A DNA stretch of 64,000 nt, from assembly GCA_009733775.1 (NCBI GenBank), contig WOGZ01000012.1, positions 186,001-250,000 on the forward strand, in the 5' to 3' direction. A model generated the notes under the pieces. It saw nothing but the letters and a program-made list of their open reading frames with translations, had not been told where the DNA came from and did not search any database. The position numbers and the translations under genes were made by a program. Below, in pieces: positions 1 through 12,409 of this stretch. Positions within the stretch are counted from its first letter, which is position 1. Each line of letters opens with the position of its first letter. The stretch is from Alectoria sarmentosa (lineage: Eukaryota > Ascomycota > Lecanoromycetes > Lecanorales > Parmeliaceae).

Positions 1-3000
1 AAGTGATAACAACAGGTCTTTGCGCGATGGTCACAAAGCTTAAATCTACCTTCAACAACAAGACCATCTAGCATAAACGCTCATGGTTGAATTCCAGTAT
101 CAGTCTTGCTGTCAATCATGAATCTGTGGCGTCGAACCTTGCCGTTCAAGGTATGGTTGTATCAAAGAACCATTGACGCCTCACCGAAGCCAAATGTTTT
201 GAGTGCAGAGATAAATACGCAGCGTTCATGGAATCCAAGCTGCGATTGCAGATCTTGACACGTCTAGGACGGAAGCACTTTTGCTATGCCAGCTAAAGCT
301 GATTGCTTTGAATAGTGGTTTGCCGGGCTCGGTTGGCTGTGGCCAGTTAAAGACAGAGATCCTTGCTGAGGATATAAATCACCGGCGCTGGTCATGAGCT
401 TTCTGGAGGCACACGCCAACGAACGTCGAATGATGACATCAAAATATGTTTTTACACTTCTGATATCTACAGCCTCAATTTCTCGGGTGATATCAGTCAC
501 GTTGCAGACCTCACAATTCTTCCAACGTCTCTGCGAAGCGAGAGATTTCAACTTCTGGGAAGCACGAGGTTGCGACTCAAAACATTGAGAGGGGGGAATT
601 CAGCCGATTCTGAGTGAGAAGGGCACATTCTCTGGTCCAAAATCCAGGAGACACCTCTATTTCGTGAATATTTCGTTGCCGAATATGTGGCTTCGGGTAC
701 TTTGGCGAGAAAAAGCCTCTAGTTTTGCAAGCACAAAGTCTAAATTTGAGCGTAGCGACATGGCAAATTCGAATGCTACCGTGAATTGCAGCCACTCTTT
801 GGTCCAGATCTTCCACAAACGAATGGGCTTTTATTCATGTCGTTGCCAGGTAGGTGGCTTTGTTCTCGCGATATTCACTAGGTCTCGTGCAGACTTTGTG
901 TTCCATGGTTGACTTGTGCAGTCTTTGTAGGTGCTCAGGCATAGCATGTTTCAGCTTCGAGCAGTCGAAAGTCCATGATTAGTACTCGTGGAGGACTGGG
1001 AATCCTGACTTTCAAGTTTTGGCTTTGATGGGAATTGCTGGTTGACTCTGATGGCCTTCGCCGCCTAGCCTAGACCATTGAGGCGGGGGACGGACTTCAG
1101 CTAGAGGCTGGATGAGTACCGGCTAGCTTTTCGCATCCGCAAAGTCACCGATCGGTAAACTTTGATACGAGAAGACTGTTGAAGATCAGGGGGGGACGAC
1201 GGGGACCAAGAATGATCTAATTGACCAAGCGCCTCATGGAAAGTGGAGGTTCTGAGGATGAGGCTGTTGGAGGCTTTCACGAAAAGAGTACCATCCACCT
1301 GAATTTTGTGAGCGTTGAAACAAGCCAGACAATGGAGCTGTCGGAGTGAAAATGGCGTCGGGGGAGGGCGGCCAACATGGAGTTCTCGTTCTGCGTACAA
1401 CCATTGGAGATCTTCTCAGCCCTGTCAGCATCGTGGCACAATAATGTCAGTACGCCACGATTAAAAATGGAAACGGGCCCGATTTCTAGCTCTTTCATTT
1501 TCCAAGAGAGGCATCTGAGAATGGCCCACCTCTATGAACCATGACGAACTGGTGTGGAGAAATCGCAATATCCTCCCAACATCATCCCACTGCGGTTTGC
1601 AACAATGCCGGACAGCCGATAATGCAATTCTAACCGATCGAACGACTGAGTCAAGGTCCGCAAGTGTTTATGTCGGTAACCAGCACGATCTGAAATATGT
1701 GTCAACATTTCTGTCTTTCAGACTCAGGGCCGGAGCAACAAAGTCAGAGTTGCAATTGACCAGTCCTCAAACCTAGAGCAGCAGCATGCATAAATGTTAA
1801 CAGACTTCCCATTGCATCTCCTTGAGTGAGGAGTCGGAGATACGGCCGGTTTGCCAGCCTGATAAGAGGTGTTGACTGATGACAGCGAATGATCGTCCGA
1901 TAGCTCGTCAAGTATTTGTCAATATCAAAGATTGGGAACTGGGCCCAAGATTCAAGCTCAGCAGAGCCCGCAGGCCTCAGACTGTCAAGGCCAATAGTGG
2001 AGGTAGTCGTCTTGATGTTGTGGACTGTTACTCCGGTGGCGGGAATGAAACAAAGGAAGCCTGTTAAAGCCATTTGCCAATTAGGTAACATGCCCGAGAG
2101 TCTGGTGTCTGTGAGGGAACAGCCCTCATGTCTTCGGTCTGGGCGGTGATATGAAATGATGTAGAAAAAAGAATTAGTCTGCTGGAAGGTTTTATAACTA
2201 GTCAGTGGCTGGGAGGAGGCACGGAGAGCCTCGCGTCTTGTGGTATCTGTGCAGCACTAGAGCCTAGTATAGTTGCATAGGTTCCATAGGCCCCCAATTT
2301 CCAACCGCCAGCAGCATGGAAGAATGACGAGCGTGTGCGCTACTGGTTTTGATATATACCCCACGCGCCAATGGTCAATGTGGGGGTGAAGCGGTGAGCG
2401 GTGACAAGGGGCCAATGGTGTAAAGAAGCGGCTCTATTGGTCGTATGGTGATATGTCTCACGCTCGGACCCCAAGGGTCCAAAAGTTGAAGATGATAAAT
2501 GGACATTTTGATTCCGGATTCCTTTGTGCTTGTGTGCGATTGCGACTCCGGAGAAAGCAGAAGGTGGGCAGCAGTCTTATCGAGGGCGTCGTGGCTTGCA
2601 GACGCATACTCCACAAAGCCATGTTGGATGCATACTATGCCTCCATCTGACTCTTCCATTCGCTATCCTCTGGCCCTGTCATGGAGCTGGAAGCAGTTCC
2701 TTCCATGCTTGATGACTGTTGGCATGGCTATTTGACAGGCAGAGAGGCGACGGGCGAGGCAGGCCTGAAATCTGGTTGGCGTTCCAACGCTAAACTACGT
2801 CAGGACAGCGCTATCCATCCCACCAGTCAACAAGTAGTAAGAGAAAAAATGTTCCGCCAAACTACCGGTGGCCTGTTGGTAACACACACAAAAAAGAAAA
2901 GAAAAAGAAAAGAGAAAGAACTACTACTGTTTGTAACCAACCCATAGCTACTTGCCTTATTATTTCATATCTTGGTGTCTCTAATTATAGAGCTACCTAT

Positions 3001-3053
3001 ATCAAGGCACCCCTCACCGCTCTTTCCACTCCTTCTCTTCTCTTTCTCTCACC
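1..3053. other. Gene-poor stretch, no supported gene
   Basis: Only short overlapping open frames occur on both strands. The longest is a 115-codon minus-strand frame at 1744-2091, which I do not recognise. Bases 2887-2930 are purine-rich (AC then A/G runs). The last 45 bases before the phosphoribosyltransferase start are C/T-rich, typical of a fungal core promoter and 5' leader. Confidence 0.5.
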
Positions 3054-3763
3054 ATGCCAGATCCCATCCTCTCACATTCACCCAGAAATCGTCCAGATGC
3101 CACGGAAACCTCAGGACAGTCCGCCCATCAGCCCGCCTCCCCCTCCGAACTCGCCCGTCTTAAGATAAGATTGCATCGGTCCTTGCGCCAGTTCCCGGAC
3201 TTCCCTTCTCCGGGCATCCTTTTCGAAGACATCCTACCTCTCTTTAATGACCCTACCCTCCACCAGGACCTCATCCATGCTCTCGAGCTCCACATCAAGA
3301 CCAACTCCGCTGCAGGGCAAAAACCGGACATCATTGTCGGCTTAGAGGCAAGAGGTTGGCTGTTCGGCCCAACTTTAGCTCTACGCCTTGGCGCTGGATT
3401 TGTGCCTGTGAGAAAACAGGGCAAGCTGCCCGGACCTACAGAGACCGCAAGCTATGAGAAAGAGTACGGGCAAGACTTCTTCCAGATTCAGGCGGATGCT
3501 ATCAAACAGGGACAGCATGTCCTCATTGTAGACGACATCATTGCTACTGGTACGCTTCCGTTCCGAAGCAAATCATTCGTTGATTGACAGATACCACAGG
3601 TGGCTCCGCTGCGGCAGCTGGATCACTGGTCAGGAGACTGGGCGGTATACTGCTGGGCTACGTTTTCGTACTCGAGCTTGATTTCCTCAAAGGCCGCGAG
3701 AAGCTCAATGCTCCCGTTTACACTTTGCTCTCAAGCCAGGAGGACAGCTCCGCAAAGACTTGA
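3054..3763 (+). CDS. APT1: Adenine phosphoribosyltransferase
   Basis: CDS is join(3054..3549,3600..3763), 219 aa. The enzyme transfers the phosphoribosyl group of PRPP to adenine, giving AMP and pyrophosphate, in cytosolic purine salvage. The PRPP-binding motif VLIVDDIIATGGSA lies at residues 156-169, formed across a 50-nt GT-AG intron (3550-3599). Upstream are the family segments FPDFPSPGILFEDILPL (about 47-63), IVGLEARGWLFGPTLA (94-109) and VRKQGKLPG (119-127). The C-terminus (LGYVFVLELDFLKGREKL) also fits. Residues 1-32 precede the usual APRT start and look disordered. The ATG follows a pyrimidine-rich leader with a CACC context. The next gene lies about 1 kb downstream on the same strand. 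Confidence 0.95.
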
Positions 3764-4747
3764 GGCCGTTCTCAATCTCTCAAAGACCTCACAATATTTG
3801 TCCGAATGGATGACATCCCATGCTATGTCCTCTGCTTGCTGGAACTATCGATGGTGGCTCCCATCGCCGCACGTTCCCATCGCGCTGCTCCGCACACATC
3901 GTCGGGCAAGTGGCCATCAAAGGGACTCGTCATCCCGGCAACCACCAAAAAAATGCCATCCAAACACGGGCGTCCACAATGTTTCTATCGCGAGTATGAG
4001 CAAGACCGTTGCGAGGTCATGAAGACCGATGTCCCTCTTTGGAAACCGACTTGGAGTTTCTTCGGATATGTCGGAACTTATCTGCTGTACTGTGTTGCGT
4101 TGCTCTGCTCGCTCAGCGCTGCCTATTGCCTTACCTCTTCGACAGGATGATGACCGGCTATAATATGCCCCTATCGGACTACAGGGCTGGAGAAGCCTGA
4201 TCACGGCTCAGTAAGGGCACAGATACTCCATTGCTCAACAGCCGATTTCAGCTACCCGATGGAGCTACGTAGAGTCGTGGACTGAAGAAGGGCGTGAGCA
4301 AATACCTTCGCTTTACTCGATAACGGAGCGCTATACGTACATGGTAAGATGTGGCCCAGCGAGTTTATGGCTGTCACACCTAAAAAGATTTGTATTCATT
4401 TAAAAATAATAATGTATAATGCAATATCAACTCTTTATGAAATACTGTAGATCCCGGTTTTATCAATGCCTGCATGCACTCAAGATAGTGTTAGCGCACA
4501 CCTCGCTTAAGCGAGAAAGCTCCCCAAGAATCACTTTAACCACCACCATCCCGTCTCCCCGAAAAACAGTCACCCACACCACCACCGCAACTCCATGCAG
4601 CCTCCATCCCGCCGCATCCTCACCCGATCCCACATCCCCAAACCCACCCCCCTGATCCGCCCCTGCGGGCCCCACACACCCACCAACACCCCCCTCGGTG
4701 CCAGACCCCGACACCCGAGCCTCGACCTGACCAGGCTTGCCTCGGCA
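3764..4747. other. Intergenic between APRT and RidA-like gene
   Basis: No supported gene. Short open frames (for example 3806-4150) have no recognisable motif and overlap the presumed APRT 3' UTR. Bases 4530-4740 are strongly C-rich and lead into the RidA-like start. Confidence 0.5.
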
Positions 4748-5330
4748 ATGGCAGACGCAAGAGCAAAAGCAGTCTACACGGAAGATGCCTGCCCTCGTAC
4801 GCCCCCGTCCGTCCCCAATCTCTCATCCCAGTCCCCCCCAACGCAACCACTACGAATAAATCCATAATGCCAGATTAACTAATCATCGGCCCCCAACAAC
4901 CACAGCCGCTGGACCCTACGTACGTACCCTTCCCAAATCCCATTCCCAACAAACCCCCTCCCTCGCGAACGCACCCTCACAACAACAACAGTCCCAAGCC
5001 ATCAGCACCCCGCACGCCATCTACGTATCCGGCCAACTGCCCGCCCTGCCCGACGGGACCCTGCCCCCCAGCGGCGGCAGCATCGGGTCCAAGACGGCCC
5101 TCTGCATCGCCAACCTGTCCGCGATCCTGCAGGCGGCCGGCTCCTCGCTGGCCAAAGTGGTCAAGATGACGGTCTTCTTGACGGACATGGGGGATTTCGC
5201 GGAGATGAATGCCGAGTATGAGAAGCATTTTGGAGGAGGGGGGGGAACGCGGCCGGCGAGGAGTTGTGTGGCGGTTAGGGAGTTGCCGAAGGGGGTGGTG
5301 GTTGAGATGGAGTGTGTGGCGTTGCCGTGA
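4748..5330 (+). CDS. RidA/YjgF/UK114-family protein
   Basis: CDS is join(4748..4796,4906..4919,4992..5330), 133 aa. RidA proteins hydrolyse reactive enamine/imine intermediates from PLP enzymes such as threonine dehydratase; eukaryotic members are cytosolic or mitochondrial. The model rebuilds the whole family signature: AVYTEDACPPAGPYSQAI at the N-terminus, then IYVSGQLP, KMTVFLTDMGDFAEMN, and RPARSCVAVRELPKG. The last contains the conserved substrate-binding Arg. The central exon is only 14 nt, encoding most of PAGPY. It lies between introns of 109 nt (4797-4905, branch-like TAACTAAT) and 72 nt (4920-4991). A run of five glycines sits where the family usually has one or two. It is convergent with the SMP-domain gene. 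Confidence 0.88.
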
Positions 5331-5707
5331 AAAGGGGGCGCAGAGGGTGTGGGTCGATCGGTTGGTAGGGCTAGGGGGGAGGATGGGGGGCCGCGAAGAA
5401 GGATGTGCTACGAGGGTTTTGAGCCTTTGGATGAAATCAATCGTGAGCAGAATCCGACAAGTATGACAAAATTGGCAAAGGCAAAGTTGGCAAAGGCAGT
5501 TGCTCGCACAATTAAAAAGGCTCATCCATTAGAAGCAATCTGTTGTGTCTCAGGAGGGAGACACCCTCCTTTGCTGCTCTATGGCCAATAGAGCCAAATC
5601 CATCAACTCAGAACCCAATCCATGAACACATCAACCCATCAACAACCTCTCCCCCTTCTCTCTCTTCCCCATCCCGTCCCCTCACAGCTCCTCCACCCAT
5701 CCACCTA
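5331..5707. other. Convergent intergenic region
   Basis: Shared 3' region between the RidA-like gene (+) and the SMP-domain gene (-). It is G-rich then C/T-rich, with no supported gene. Confidence 0.5.
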
Positions 5708-6027
5708 CTACTTCCCCCCACCCGCCTTATCCCCACCCTGCCCTTGTCCCTGTCCCTGTCCACCGCCCGTCCCACTCCCGCTCCCACCCGCAGCGGCATT
5801 CGCATTCCTATCGCCCGCACTCTGAGCTCTAGCCGCAAAGCCGCCCTGACTCATATCCTTGCCGCCGGTAGCCTATTATTCGCACTTCTTGTCAGCGCGG
5901 CGGTCGAAGGAGAGGGCGGATATTAATGATTGTTTTGAGCATTGAGAGGCTCAGCCAATGGCCGACGACGTACCTGTGTAGACTGGATGCGCTGGGCGTC
6001 GGATTTGGAGGTCTGGTTTGAAGGCAT
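5708..6027 (-). CDS. Small SMP-domain (seed maturation protein-like) protein
   Basis: CDS is complement(join(5708..5872,5974..6027)), 72 aa, too short and too spliced to stand out as an open frame. Exon 1 encodes MPSNQTSKSDAQRIQSTQ. After a 101-nt GTACGT...AATAG intron, exon 2 continues ATGGKDMSQGGFAARAQSAG, then a Gly/Gln-rich tail of GQ repeats. The core matches the short SMP (LEA-like) domain of small fungal proteins, in which an ARIQSxQA-like segment precedes GG-rich residues and a FAARAQSAAD-like segment. These proteins are hydrophilic and probably disordered; a stress-related role is inferred only from plant LEA/SMP relatives. The two exons join in frame at consensus splice sites, which supports the model. 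Confidence 0.75.
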
Positions 6028-6477
6028 GGTTTTTGGGTTTTATTTGGGGGGGAATAAAACAATCTAAGATGTGTGGGATTGGTGGGTGATTTTTTGGTGA
6101 GTCTTGATGTTGACTGGAAATGAGATGAGATGTGAAGGTGGATCTTGGAGAAGGGGCAGAGGAACGCCTTTATACCTTTGGCGTTGTAGTTGGTGAAAGA
6201 GGTGTTTGTCAATCGTTTGCTGAAGCAAACTCGTGGGATGGGTCTTGTGGAAGGGAAGAGCTGATGGGCGATTGGTATGTAGCAGCTGACATTGATTAAT
6301 CAGCAATTGAGCAATAGAGAGAGGGTGCTAGAAGTTGTTTGTACAATTACAAGCCATCATAGCACGATTGATCGACAAGGATTAGAAGCGTAAAACGCAA
6401 AGACGTGCTTGCTTAATGAATACATTGGTATCGTCAGAACATGAAGGCTCTAGCCACAGGGCATCAATCACCAAACC
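6028..6477. other. Intergenic, promoter of SMP-domain gene
   Basis: No supported gene. It serves as upstream region for the SMP-domain gene and downstream region for the 452-aa gene, both on the minus strand. Short open frames here are low-complexity. Confidence 0.5.
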
Positions 6478-8022
6478 TCAAACTTTGACTCCTTGCGTAT
6501 TCAATTCGCATTCTTTGATGAACGCAGCTGCTTGCTCTGGCCCATAACCTATGAACATTGGACCCGTGAAGAGCATGCGTGGTTTGTCGTCCTTGGGCTC
6601 GTCTGTCCTGTGACCAGTAGTCCTCGCCCTGTCCTCATCATGTGCATTGCGGGCTTTGGTCTGGCCGACCTTGGGTGTAGGGATCGAAGCGTTCTCGCCG
6701 AGGTTCAGCTGTGGAAATACAGCAGGGATGGAAATTCCCCAGGGCCGGTTTGGGGACTCTCCGACTCTGATCTCTTTCAGCGGTCTGTCAAAGTTCCCTT
6801 GCCTATCATCCGACCCCGAAAGATGTGTCTTGGAGTCATTAGGCATATCTACACCATCAGATACCACGTCGACACGGTGTGCCCAGCTCTCCACCTTTCT
6901 CATTGACTTCGTATCCATAGCCACATCGTTCTCTTCGTCGTCCTCTTTACTGGGCAGTAGTGGCTGGTGCTTCACACCCAATCCCTCAATCATGTTGGCC
7001 AGATTCCCATACTTCGCGTCCAGCTCTCGAATGGTTTGTGAGTCGCTTTGATGCCGCCTGACACATAATTCATGACTACGCGGTATCTCGTGCTTGTGAA
7101 TTTCGAAGAACTGCGCAATTTCCTCGGGAGAGCGTTCGTCAAGCATACGTATAGGACATTTGGATATTGATCCCGAAAGTGAGGGTGGAGGGGAGTCGTG
7201 TCTACCGTAAGCATCCTTGTGAGGGACATCGACGAAATGCTCTTGAATATGTGGTGGCGTAGGTAGCGAGTCAGGTCGTTGGATAGCTGAAGAGTCGACC
7301 TTGGCAGTTTGCCGTTCGCCCAAATGAGACATCGCGGCAAACGGGCACTCGGAATTTTCTGCAATCTGCTGATCCACAGCAGGGTGGCCGTTAAAAAGTG
7401 CCTGCTTAGGAGAGTCCTCCGCGAATTCTCGGGTCTGCTCTTCATGTAACTTTTTTGCGTTGTAACGACGCCATAACGGTCCTTTCCCATGAGTGAGTAT
7501 CTTCCAAGCTTCTACGCCATCTGCGATTGCCATGGCATTTTCTTGGTCTCTTGCCCCCATGAAGTTCTGTTCCTCTCCAGATTCTGAGTAAGAGCGTCGG
7601 CGCCTTGGCTCCGTGTCGCCATCCTGCTTTTCTTGAGGCCAATCTGGAGAGCCAAACATGGATAGAGGTCCGTTGGAGCGGGTCAAGTAGTGAGTCTGTA
7701 AAAGTAAAATCGAAGTTAGCTTTCGCAAATACAAGGCAAGGTAGAAAAAAAGGACGCTGTGGATGCTCAGAAATTATCGGTATATTGTCGATCACCACCA
7801 CCTTAGTGACTCTAGATCTAGAGCTATTGTGTAACATCATAGCAGGATGGAGAAAGCGAGGAAAAGAGGGGAGGAAGCTACCTCTTCTCGGACGCGAGCA
7901 AGTCGCTGTTCAAGCTCTGTGTTCTTGCTTGCCAGCTCCTGGACCTGTTCCAACATTGCACCGAAACCTGTGGTCAACCTTGCTACAAGCCCAGTGTGGT
8001 CTTCTTCGTGAAAGGTATCCAT
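6478..8022 (-). CDS. Conserved fungal protein of unknown function, 452 aa
   Basis: CDS is complement(join(6478..7695,7882..8022)). Exon 1 (47 aa) is a predicted coiled coil (GFGAMLEQVQELASKNTELEQRL). A 186-nt intron with GTAGCT and TTTACAG ends follows; it is long for this locus, so an undetected small exon is possible. Exon 2 holds two CP[FI] segments (ECPFAAMSHLGE and KCPIRMLDERSPEEIAQFF), then an HEIPRSHELCVRRHQ block and a charged linker. It ends with MLFTGPMFIGYGPEQAAAFI. I recall this architecture from uncharacterised ascomycete proteins but know no function. No enzyme motif, signal peptide or membrane segment is visible. The start ATG opens the coiled-coil exon. Confidence 0.75.
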
Positions 8023-10700
8023 GGCAGTAGATCTACACGAAGGTGTGTGAATAGTGGGATGATGAATATTCTCTTCTGGTGCTTGATGCTTGATCAGCAG
8101 ATCGCAACTTTTTTAGCCAATTATCTTTGAATGTTAACGCCGAACTGCCTCGGCGCTAGCGGACGATCTCCCGATGAGCTCGGATTGGTGGAGGATTCCT
8201 TGGTCTCATTTCCATTCCAACCAACATTTTGTCTGGGTGGCATTCCATGTGCTCGAACCTTTCGAGTTCAAGGCTTCCAGCAATTGTGGGAACATGGAGT
8301 CTCTCACGGATAGGGGGCGCAATGAAAGCAACAAAGGTTTCATCGACTGCTCCGGAGCAATCTTTGCCCTGAGAACCTCACAAGGACGCCTCTCTTTTTC
8401 TTCATCTCGATCATTTCCTACCTAATCGAGTGATACGACCTCAGATGATAGTAACTACCGGCAGTTTCACTCGCAAGGTGTTTCGGACTCATTGCTCCGC
8501 TCATCAGCATTCGTCCAGCCGATTGAGATTCAGTGTCGTTCTAGCATTCTTCTTACTCTTCGGTCACGTGGAGCCGGCAGTCTGCTGTTATGAGGGAATT
8601 CAAAGGGACCAATACCACTCCGCTCAGACACCGAATGAGTCCGATTCGCACGAATGCGTCCTAGCTTATATCCACCAGCGGTCTCTTACCTCCGTATTCT
8701 GTCTTATTCTTCTTCTCCATCGTCGCCATCGTCGCCGTCGCATTGGCCACTCTTCCGACAATAACAATGCCAAATTGGTAACTCCCTCTTCCATCAGTCT
8801 TTCGCCAATCGCAATTCTAGTTGTGCTAAACCTTGAATCTGCAACCAAGGTCTCTACTCTACGACTACCTTGGGGACATATCTCTTCTCCTAATACGATC
8901 TCTGTCGGTTCGGCACATTCCACACTGGTGGCGTTGGAATGAGTTACGATTCGTTGAAACCAGCAGGACTTATGCAGGGGACCTGGGGTCTTGGTTTGAG
9001 CTCAGCGAAAGACGGAATCGGTGTCATGTGCCCTTCGATAATACAGCCGAAAGAACGGTTACCACAATTGACGGCAGGGGATATCCACCACAGAACCAGG
9101 GGACTAACGTATCGAGCGCTTGGAGACGAAAGTAATGCAACGTTTATGGCAGATAGACAAACTCCTTGCGAATGTGGCATGATCGTCATCACCATATCTT
9201 CCACATTCCCCGAAATGAAGCTCACGTGAGGTCATGCACCAAAAGCCGAGAATATCGGGAACGATGAGGCCACCGATATCTCGCTGAAGTAATGAGATAC
9301 TATCAACATGCATTCAGGAATTGGGTTCGACGTCAGAATCTCCTAATAGGATACTCAGAGGGTAGCCAAGTTTCCAGATACAGAAGAGTCTGTAAACAAG
9401 GTCGTTCCATTAAGGCCAGAGCGTCTCCAAGAATCGGATATGCTGGTATGAGGTCTTGCTTCCGTCGTCTGACCGACTGCGCTCACAGGTGCCTGAGCGT
9501 AGCGCCTGGATCTGGCCATACAGCAGCGCCGAATTGTAATCATTCATGCATGCATACCAACCCCCATCGCATTTTTTCTTGCACCGTGAACTCTTGCCTG
9601 ACTCCTCGGTGGTCAGTCTTTCGCATGCAGGAAGATTTCCTTTCTCGGTGTTGCGGTACACATTATGTCAGGTATAGATTTGGATGCTGCAAGTCTTTGG
9701 CTAAAGAAAAAGTCGATCAGCCCTTTTCAGACGATATTATCTTCCATCGGTTGTCCCCATGACGCTTGCACATCTCTGGGGTAAATTAAGCATTAACGTA
9801 TTTGCATGCATATGCCCGCGCGGCGTTCCCCACAAACTTAGCGGTCGTTACGCAAGTGCCTTTTCTAAGTAAATGCTGTCCAGGTAGTGAAGTTGTCCAA
9901 AATGTCACTGGCTATTGTTCATCGCTCCATACGTTGATCTAATCAATTACATGACTGTTTTCCTGCAATTGCGTTCGAACTCCTGTTTATTATATGTCGA
10001 ATTGAGAGCTCAAATTCGTCTGGGTGCCAAAGCCACAAGTCTGTGCGTTACGGCGGCTACATTGCGGGGATTCTGCATATGTCAGATCGTTCTATATGCC
10101 TGTACAATATGCAGCTTGTAGTGTTCAGCGCTCCGGCATTGCGGTAATTCCGTCTGGTTTAGCTCAGCGATCCATCTCCCCATATCGGCAGGAGACGTCG
10201 TTTGGCTTCTAGTGTCCTAATAAGTTCACACATTGCTCCCTTACTGGAAAACGAAATGTTTCAAACGACAATATGCTTCGATCGACGTCGCGAGATGCAG
10301 AAGAGAACTCGATCTCAACAGCCAACGCGCAACGGAGCTTCTCCACGTGCGTTAGCTGGCCACTACGAAATGTTTTGCGCGATCTACCTGTCCATTTTCC
10401 CTGATACCTCAACGGTGGTGTTGTACCAACAAAGGTCGTCACGGCATCCAGAAGTGGTGAAAGTTGCACGGCCAATTCGTGTAGCCTGTGTCGCAAGCGG
10501 ATCTGCACGCACTGAACAATATTGGATGTCTGACAGCAGGCGACCCAGAATGGTCCCCTCCTAGCAATCCTCATACCCTTTATCTGTATAATCAATGGCT
10601 CCGCTGCGCATAAATTGTCAAAAACGAGAACCAAGGTCGACATATTCTTCCAGCCCGTAGAATTGTCAAAGATGCCCACAGGTGCCTCGGCGAGTTTTGT
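8023..10700. other. Gene-poor stretch
   Basis: Only short frames without recognisable motifs on either strand. The 170-codon frame at 8430-8942 (+) and the 173-codon frame at 10209-10730 (-) have atypical composition and no domain I can name. Given the broken genes just to the right, this may be decayed sequence. Confidence 0.5.
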
Positions 10701-10929
10701 GTCCCATTGGCTGCAACATGGACACAACATCCAAAGCCAAACCCCTACCTAATAGCACCCTCCAGAGAAATGGAGACCTTCCATTCCACCCTTTCGACGT
10801 CGCGAAGCAAGCCTTTTACTTCTGGCAGTGGACTCAAATCACCAGCATCCGGAACGTCGACATTGACGAACCCCACGATCGTTCCAAAAGCCAAGAGACG
10901 TATTCCTAAGTCGGAAAATTCGAGAGGGT

Positions 10930-11720
10930 ACAGCAGAAGCATTAAGTGGCTCATCACCTTCACCGTATCAGCGGGAGCCGCAGTCATTACTGCTGTAAAA
11001 TTCTAGATGCCTTTTGTCTCCAACCGAAATCTACGACACTAACGTGCCTCCAGGGTGAAAACATCTTCTACCATAAGTTCTCAGCAGTCCAAAATCAACA
11101 AGCAAACGGGAAGGCCAACGTTCGACTAATGCATGCACCGTAGCTTCATTAAAAGACACAGCATCCAACCTCCACACTAGCCTCAACCTAGCATTCTGTC
11201 CTCTGTGGTGGTCAGCCTTTTTCGAGCACTCGGGTCGGCGCACCGTATACATCGTTTCCTTCCTTCTTTTTGTCCTGTGGAGCGTACTAGCTGCAGTCTC
11301 AGTAAACATCGGCATGCTTCTTGCCATGCATTTTCTCAGTGCCAGCGCGGCGTCGTCTTTTCAATCAGTGGGTGCAGGGACTGTGGCTGACATGTAGGAG
11401 CCCGAGGAGAGGGGTGCTATGATAGATATTTATTATTTGGGAAACCTGGGCGTAGGGTTGATAGTCAGACCCCTTGCTCGGCGGCGTACTGACGGAAACG
11501 TGGGGATGGAGGGCTTCGCAGTGGCTCCTGGCCATCTACGGAGGCGTCGTATTGTCCTTGTTCTTTTCGGTCTGCCTGAAACCTCGCCTAGACAGTCAGC
11601 CATTTCCGTCCGACTCGAAGAGTCTCGCAACAACTCACAAACCACTGGAATCTACTCAATCGAGCCTACTCCTGACGAAGTCCCAGCGAGCTTGCTGTTG
11701 TTTTCGCTCACAGTAAGATC
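10930..11720 (+). pseudogene. Major facilitator (DHA1/QDR-like) transporter relic
   Basis: Fragments of a 12-TM drug:H+ antiporter run along the plus strand in changing frames. They are a TM1-like KWLITFTVSAGAA (about 10950), then PLWWSAFFEHSGRRTVYIVS (about 11200) containing the loop-2/3 GRR signature, then SVGAGTVADM. An in-frame TAG follows at 11395-11397 where a Trp would be expected. Next come EPEERGAMIDIYYLG, LLGGVLTETWGWRASQWLL in a shifted frame (11470-11535), and LPETSPR in another frame (about 11570). A stop and at least two frame changes within the N-terminal half, with no second half found, indicate a dead gene. Confidence 0.7.
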
Positions 11721-12409
11721 GAGCTAGGCACCGGAAGAGATCAATCCCGAGGCATCGTACCATTCGGAGAGAGGTTGATAATAGACGTAACATCCTACGA
11801 CTTGGCCTATCGTAACGTTCCGGCGCTGGAAACACAAACATAGAGCGCATCATGTTCCACTTCAAGCCAAGATTTCGTTTCCCAGCGGAGGATATAAATG
11901 ATTCTATTCTCGCGCCAGCAAAGGAAGGCAGAAGGATAGACACGCCTTGGCCAACGAAGTGTGAGTTACAGTACTTCAGAGAAGTCCGAACAGCAGAGCG
12001 CTATAAGAGTCAAGCGAGGTGTTGGTATCCGAAGACTCTGTCAGAGGTTCAAAGGAAGTGTTTTGCCTTAACTAGAGGATAAATCGGTTGCCAGCAGGCA
12101 AATGGTAATCGCACTTTATCGAGAATATATTCGCCTAAGTGAGACGAGTCTTTTTTCCGGCACGGATCGGATGGACGAAGTCCTTTCTTTGTCGCAAATA
12201 CTCTGGCACGCTGATGTGACGTGGGGAGTAGAGTCTTTGCAATTGCCGCGGAAGGCAAGAGCCCAGAATGGAGTAAATGCGCAATTACCACTGTGCAAGT
12301 GATATTTTCCTCTTGCGTGGACCTACCGTGACCAAGCAAACCACCATGTATTGTGACTTTCAAGGACAGCGGTAGCTATGATAGAAAATGGTTATCTTTT
12401 GAGGGGCCT

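Noticed and set aside
3806..4204. Several overlapping frames of 60-140 codons downstream of APRT
   Set aside because: No motif, mutually overlapping on both strands, and within the likely 3' UTR.
8430..8942. 170-codon plus-strand frame
   Set aside because: No domain, no clear start context, and composition unlike the real genes; kept only as a possible relic.
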